DNA of 64,000 bases, from NCBI GenBank assembly GCA_963693315.1, contig OY856188.1, positions 157,622,018 to 157,686,017 of the forward strand, in the 5' to 3' direction. Positions 58,795 to 64,000 of the stretch are shown here, in pieces. The DNA comes from Diogma glabrata (taxonomy: Eukaryota > Arthropoda > Insecta > Diptera > Cylindrotomidae). Under the pieces are notes generated by a model, which was not told where the DNA came from, ran no database searches, and saw only the letters and a list, made by a program, of their open reading frames with translations. The stretch's first letter is position 1. Each line of letters begins with the position of its first letter. Position numbers and translations under genes: made by a program.

Positions 58795-61700
58795 TCCTGC
58801 CCTGAACATAAACCCATCTTGGAACGGCAAAATTCTAGTTTGTATGCTATTGTTCCTTTTGTTAAAATATCAGCAACCATTTCTTCAGATTTGACGTATT
58901 CCATTTTAATTTTATTCTTTGAAACACTGTCCCGAACAAAGTAATGTCTCACATCAATATGTTTGGTTCTTGATGAATGCTGATAATTACTTGATATTTT
59001 AATGCAGCTTGTGTTATCACAGTATATTGTCATTGGTTTATTAATTTGTGGCCAAAAATTTTGTTGAAGTTGTTTCAACCACAATGCCTCTTGAGTACAT
59101 GTAGACAAGGACATGTACTCAGCTTCCGTTGTGGAAAGAGCAACCGTAGGTTGTCTTCTTGAGTTCCAGCTAATAGCTCCTCCCTGAAAAGAAAAAATGT
59201 AACCTGTGCAAGATCTTCTGTCTTCAGAGTTGTCCCAATCAGCATCACAGAAGCCATGCATTTGCTCTTCCATTTGATTTTGTTTGTATTTTAACTGGTA
59301 ATCATATGTTCCACTTAAATATCTTAAAACTCTTTTTAACGCTGCAAAATGTTACTTTTCCGGCTTATTATTAAATTTACTTAAGTAGTTGACCACAAAA
59401 CTTATATCAGGTCTTGTGCCCTGCGAGAGATATAACAAACACCCAATTATTTCTTGATACGGTGTATTATTTAATACAGAACTCTCTGTTTCACTTGACT
59501 GCAATTTAGTTTTTGGATCAATCGGTATTTTGACTGATTTACATTCTGACACATCATATCTTTGAAGGAATTTCCTGTATATAATTCTTTTGGCTGACAT
59601 ATATAACTCCATTTTTTCTGTCCCTAGTTACATGTAAACCTAAACAGTATTTTACTTCTCCAAGGTCTTTTATCATAAATTTCTCACACAGTTTTTCTTT
59701 TGCTGTCATTTTAAATTGTGAAGAATTTGAGAATATGATTATATCATCCACGTAGATCGCTATAAATAAAATATTTTCTTTATCAATTTTATAATATATA
59801 CAAGGATCTAATCTAGAACGCGTTAAACCAATTTCGTTTAATGTGGCCTCCAACAATTTATTCCACTGTCGACTGGCTTGCTTTAATCCATATAAAGATT
59901 ATTTCAATAAGCACACATTTGATCCGGTTTCATACAAAGGAGGTTGTGACATGTAAATTTCTTCTTCTACATCACCTTGCAGAAAAGCGGATACGGCATC
60001 CATTTGGTCTATATCGAGATCGTATTTGGGATAAATTATGGGATGACTAGTGAAAACACTTCATTATAATCTATCCCTCTCTTTTGAGCACATCCCTTAA
60101 TGACCAATCTCGCTTTGTATTTAATTATTTCTCCTCTTTCATTTGTTTTTGTTTTAAAAACCCACTTGCTAGGCATTGTTTTTCTGTTAATAGGTTTTTT
60201 CGTGAGGATCCATGTATGGTTTGCCATAAGAGACTTGTATTCCTCATCCATTGCTTCCTTCCAATAATCAGATTCAGGGCTTGATAAGGCTTCTTCTAAT
60301 GTCTGCTTCTTCTGGGTCTCTCTTTGTGATGCATAAAAAATTTACAGTTTCTTCATTATTTTTTCTTGCACGCGATCGAAGATTTATTATGCGTCTTTCA
60401 GTATCAACAGAACTGTCACTTTCACTCGGCAGATATGTTGAGTCATTATCATATCTTGTTGTGTTTATACTATCAGCAGATGTATCAAAATGACGGAGTG
60501 ACATTTTGTTCTCTATTAAATTCTTCATTTGTTGAACAATCATTATTTTGGCTAGCTTGTGAGGCAAACTTAACTACTGTTTGCTGTTGCGCTGGAGGTA
60601 CAAAATCACATACATTTTCTATATGTTTGAAATCTTCAAAAAATACAACATCTCTACTTTTAATAATTTTTTTTGTATTTGTATCAAAAAGACGATAACC
60701 CTTGGTATTTTCACAATATCCGACAAATATCATTTCATGTGATTTACGGTCCCATTTTAAGCGCTTTTTCTTTGGAACATGTACCATCGCTTTGCATCCA
60801 AAAATTTTTAAATGGCCAAGGTTTGGATTCCTATCTGTCCACTTTTCTTCAGGTGTGGAGTCAGCAATCATACGATTTATAATATAGGCTGCTGTTACTA
60901 CTGCTTCTGCCCAAAAATGTTTGTTTAATTTGGCATCGAATAGCATGCATAATTGGCTCTTTCTACAAGTGTTCAGTTCATACGCTCGGATAAAACATTT
61001 CGCTCAGGCGTATAAGGTGTAGTTGATTGGTGTTTAATATCAGCCCCAGCTAAAAAATTTAAAAAATCTTTATTACAAAATTCGGTTCCATTATCGGTTC
61101 TTAGTATTTTTATTTTTCTGTTTAACTGTGTTTAACCTCAGCCTTAAACTTCTGAAAAACCGATTTTATATCCAATTTGTTTTGCAATGAATAAACAAAA
61201 ACCTTTCGTGAAAAATCATCAATGAAAGTGATGAAATATTTTGCACCACCCATTAGCTCTAATAGAACGTTTGCTCTGGAGCCAGTGCTTTTAAATGATT
61301 TTCTGGTCTGTTTTCCTTCTAAACAAGGAACACAATGTAATAATTCTTTGGTAGATATAGAACACTTAATTGTTACACCTTCCGTACATATTGGCAATTT
61401 CTTGACATCCGCATAATTCAAATGAGCCATTCTCCGGTGCCATGTTTCAGTAGATGCTATGCTTTCGGAGGCAGTAAATACATTGCCAATAACTGTATTT
61501 AATTTATACATATTATTGATTAATTTAGCCGTTGCTATAATCTTTTTTTAGTATTGGAAATTATACATTTATTATCACTAAATATGACACTACAACCATT
61601 TTTGGTCAACTGACTTACAGATAATAAATTTATTGCCAGGTTTGGTACAAACAAAACATCTCTTACCTGTATCGGATGTAAGTTACCATTTGTTTCTGTA

Positions 61701-62585
61701 GTAATGTTCACATTTCCAATACTAGTTACTGATAAATCTTCTCCACTTGCCACTGTAATACCACGCAAGGGTGGTGATTTTTCATCATAAAGCCAATCTG
61801 AGATATGCGTCATATGCATAGATGCACCCGAATCCACATACCATTCGTTATTATTTTTGGACAGATGCGAAATAGTAGCTGAAAAAACATTATTATCATT
61901 ATTATAATATTTACGATGCATCACCTTTTTGTAGCGGCATTCTGTGCTCAAATGTCCATATATATTGCAGTTGAAGCACCGGGGTCCTTTAGATTTTTTA
62001 TGTCCTGAATAGGTATATTTTTTAGCATGAAATGCTTGTTGTGATTCTACTGTATGTGATTCTACTTTTACGCCTGGAAGAAGCTTAGTTTTTAAAGCAT
62101 CACTTGAAATTTCGATACCCGAGCTCTCTATTATCATTGGAGCATACTTTTCAGGCAAACCAGCCAGCAATAATGTTCCAATCAGAAAAACCTATTTCTG
62201 ATAATTTGTGTGCTGTCGTAATAATTTTGTTAACATAATCTTTAGTACCTGCACAGCTAGAAAGATCAGTAGTGAATAATGATCGCAATAAGCCTACCTT
62301 CCGTGTCAACCCTGAATCTTCGTATGTTGATTTAACCCGATCTCACGCTTCTTTCGCTGCTTTAGCTTCCATGATTTGCACGTAAATAATTTTATCGACT
62401 AGAAGTACGATTTTTGCCTTCGCTTTGATATCCAATTTCAATGCAGCATCTCCTTCAACCTTTACAGTTCAAGATACTTCACCCCATAGCTCTTCATGTT
62501 GCAGATAGCTCTTTACTGCAAATGACCAGGAACTATAATTATCTCTACCAGTTAATCTTTCAATATTGAAAGATCCAGACGGCAT
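58767..62585 (-). pseudogene. Ty1/copia gag-pol, multiply broken
   Basis: ATG 62585 opens MPSGSFNIERLTGRDNYSSW (copia Gag start), with a TGA at 62471-62469. Then Gag with LAGLPEKYAPMI, the CCHC knuckle CFNCNIYGHLSTEC, protease WYVDSGASMHMT, the GAG-pre-integrase finger HRRMAHLNYADVKKLP...CVPCLEGKQTRKSF, integrase with DDFSRK and DNGTEF, EERN-like [11 protein letters not shown], then AVVTAAYIINRM. Reverse transcriptase follows: WVFKTKTNERGEIIKYKARL and YVDDIIIFS; then LNNTPYQEIIGCLLYLSQGT; and RNase H with GFCDADWDNSEDRRSCTGYI and ADILTKG, ending at 58767. All domains are recognisable; at least six frame changes or stops break the reading. Confidence 0.92.
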
Positions 62586-62689
62586 GTTAATTTTCTTTGA
62601 AAATTTTCACTTATAACAAAATTTAATTCAATTTTTGTTTTTTGAAATAATTTAATTAAAATAATTAAAAACTGACTTTTAATACAATT

Positions 62690-62711
62690 GAATCAACCTG
62701 GGCCAATAACC
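62690..62711 (-). promoter_or_regulatory. Copia primer site, tRNA-iMet half type
   Basis: Minus sense after the LTR: GGTTATTGGCCCAGGTTGA. Drosophila copia, as I recall it, uses a GGTTATGGGCCCAG site that pairs with an internal part of initiator tRNA-Met; this is close to it. Confidence 0.7.
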
Positions 62712-62967
62712 TGTTGGGATTGAGTTGAAATTAAAAGATTATTTTAATTCAAGAGTAAGTGACATAACACTGTAAGTTCAGTAAGTGACATAACACTGAA
62801 AAACATTTATTTCATTACATTTATAATTATCATTTAGCTATACAGCAGAGCTATCTATGTGGTATATAATATTGTTAACTTAAATAGTATAACGACATCT
62901 AGTTATTAATAGCTTTACTTTATAGCTTAGGAGGTGTGTCATTGGTTTAATGTTCAATACTTCAACA
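62712..62967 (-). repeat. Ty1/copia 5' LTR
   Basis: 256 bp. Carries a tandem AGTAAGTGACATAACACTG duplication (about 62755-62798) absent from the other LTR. Confidence 0.94.
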
Positions 62968-62972
62968 TATCC

Positions 62973-63283
62973 CGATATTTTTTATTTTTGTTCTTGATTC
63001 CAAATAAATTGTGTTTCTTCTCCATAAATTAAATAATCTTCAGCTTCCATAAATTTCCTTTTTTTCTTATTTATTTATAAAAAAATTGTGACTGGAGGTC
63101 TAGAGCTGGAACTTATAATTTGGTGTGTCCTCTGTGACCACCAAAATTGAATAGCCCGAAATAATATTTTTTAATTTCCATCCTTCCAAATTACAAAAAC
63201 AAATCTCCGTGAATTCTCCAAATTTCTCCAAATTATTTTATACCGATAAGTTGGTTGTCCTGCCTAATTGATTTTTCGAAACA
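62973..63283. other. AT-rich DNA, no gene
   Basis: Nothing recognised. Confidence 0.5.
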
Positions 63284-63588
63284 TTTTTTTTCGGCAAACG
63301 GCTGTAAAATTTAACTTTACTGCCGCTAGGGAGTTAGCTAAAGTCTTACTTTTTAGCCTGACAGCAAAAGTAACGTCTAGCGACAGCAAAAGTAACGCCA
63401 TTTTTATTTTATATTACGGAGACTGTAAAGTAGCATTTGTTATTTGTTAGTTTGTTATTTTTTCAAACATATTGTATAACCATGACTCTTTTTTGGAAGT
63501 AATTATGACGATACAAATTCATATTTATAAAAAGTTTGATGTATTAATTTTATATTTATAAAAAATTTAAACGTTTGCCGAAAAAAAA
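63284..63588. mobile_element. 305-bp MITE with 17-bp perfect inverted ends
   Basis: TTTTTTTTCGGCAAACG at 63284-63300 and its exact inverse at 63572-63588. Inside, GACAGCAAAAGTAACG occurs twice (near 63360 and 63382). The 60-codon frame here is not convincing. No target duplication seen. Confidence 0.78.
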
Positions 63589-63595
63589 GTGTAAT

Positions 63596-63706
63596 TAATT
63601 CGGAGCTAAAGTGACTCTTTGTGTTTCGCCTATAATTGTCGGCCTCCCTGCGGTCGGCCGTCAAACTATAGACTCAACACAAAAAGTATCACTTTAGCTC
63701 CTAATT
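63596..63706. repeat. 111-bp palindrome with GC-rich core
   Basis: TAATTCGGAGCTAAAGTGAC pairs with AGTATCACTTTAGCTCCTAATTA downstream; the core is GTCGGCCTCCCTGCGGTCGG then CCG. A foldback-type repeat. Confidence 0.85.
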
Positions 63707-63819
63707 AAATAATGTACTATTTGATTAAGGCATATGTTTTTTTTTACTGACACCATAAATTTAAATTTGAATCTCGATTATATTTCTTCGATTATATTTC
63801 TTCGATTATCAAGAGACGC

Positions 63820-63857
63820 GGTAGTGTCTTGCGCGCCATGTTTTGAAAGACACTACC
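63820..63857. repeat. Hairpin with perfect 11-bp stem
   Basis: GGTAGTGTCTT (63820-63830) pairs with AAGACACTACC (63847-63857) across a 16-base loop. Could be an RNA structure or a decayed MITE end; no function claimed. Confidence 0.7.
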
Positions 63858-64000
63858 AGTATATATACTGTGCACCGAATAGGTTTTAAAGGTTAAAATT
63901 TTCATTTCGAATAATTTGCATTTTTTCTACAACTGCATTCAAAGTTATCAATAAAAGTATATCTTATTTAACTATATGTTTCTCATTAGTAAAAAAAAAG

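Larger units (their letters stand above)
58556..62967 (-). mobile_element. Degenerate Ty1/copia retrotransposon
   Basis: LTRs at 58556-58794 (3') and 62712-62967 (5'), both TGTTGGGATT...CTTCAACA. TATCC stands before the left LTR (58551-58555) and after the right LTR (62968-62972). A minus-strand gag-pol relic fills the interior in copia order, with integrase before reverse transcriptase. The LTRs differ by several bases and by a duplicated AAGT-GACATAACACTG stretch in the 5' LTR. Confidence 0.96.

Overview
This is 64 kb of AT-rich animal DNA, most likely from an arthropod. The grounds are BEL/Pao, Ty3/gypsy and Ty1/copia retrotransposons, insect-type hAT, pogo and Penelope-like elements, and a copia-style primer site. 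A hemipteran is my weak preference; the species cannot be told from the sequence. I find no convincing host gene, tRNA or rRNA. Almost everything recognisable is a transposable element or its debris, often stacked several deep. Only one coding region is intact: a BEL/Pao gag-pol at 1558-6933.

Layout. 1-8.5 kb: a complete BEL/Pao element (523-7504; LTRs with no difference seen; target duplication ACGTC), then a Helitron helicase remnant and a Helitron-like 3' end. 8.7-15.05 kb: 5' part of a Penelope-like element, a LINE scrap, a 46-bp minisatellite, a 'GGGTTCCGTA' repeat and a 318-bp (TA)n tract. 15.06-24.04 kb: a DNA transposon with ~0.5-kb inverted ends and a broken multi-exon gene of a transposase-like family I cannot name. 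Inside it sits a 4.4-kb element with TAGTC ends, a 3-bp target duplication and clustered GTCCGAC motifs. 24.38-37.80 kb: an hAT transposon (hAT-A) holding three further elements, each with its own target duplication: a pogo-like element, a second hAT (hAT-B, itself carrying a TA-flanked MITE, a Penelope GIY-YIG fragment and a 77-bp tandem array) and an hAT-type MITE. 38.8-40.1 kb: LINE debris. 41.3-49.9 kb: a decayed minus-strand Ty3/gypsy element with a third hAT (hAT-C) inside its 5' LTR. 50.6-58.2 kb: three LINE fragments, a 330-bp triplet repeat and two foldback elements, one of which splits a LINE reverse-transcriptase frame. 58.55-62.97 kb: a decayed minus-strand Ty1/copia element with both LTRs and a TATCC duplication. 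The end of the window holds a small MITE, a long palindrome and a hairpin.

How the parts relate. Nesting and target duplications give a relative order of insertion. Removing the pogo-like element restores the hAT-A frame, and removing the 57.5-kb foldback restores the LINE frame; this fixes their borders to the base. The least described pieces are the unnamed transposase-like gene with long inverted ends and the TAGTC/3-bp-duplication family, seen here as two very different copies that share GTCCGAC motifs.
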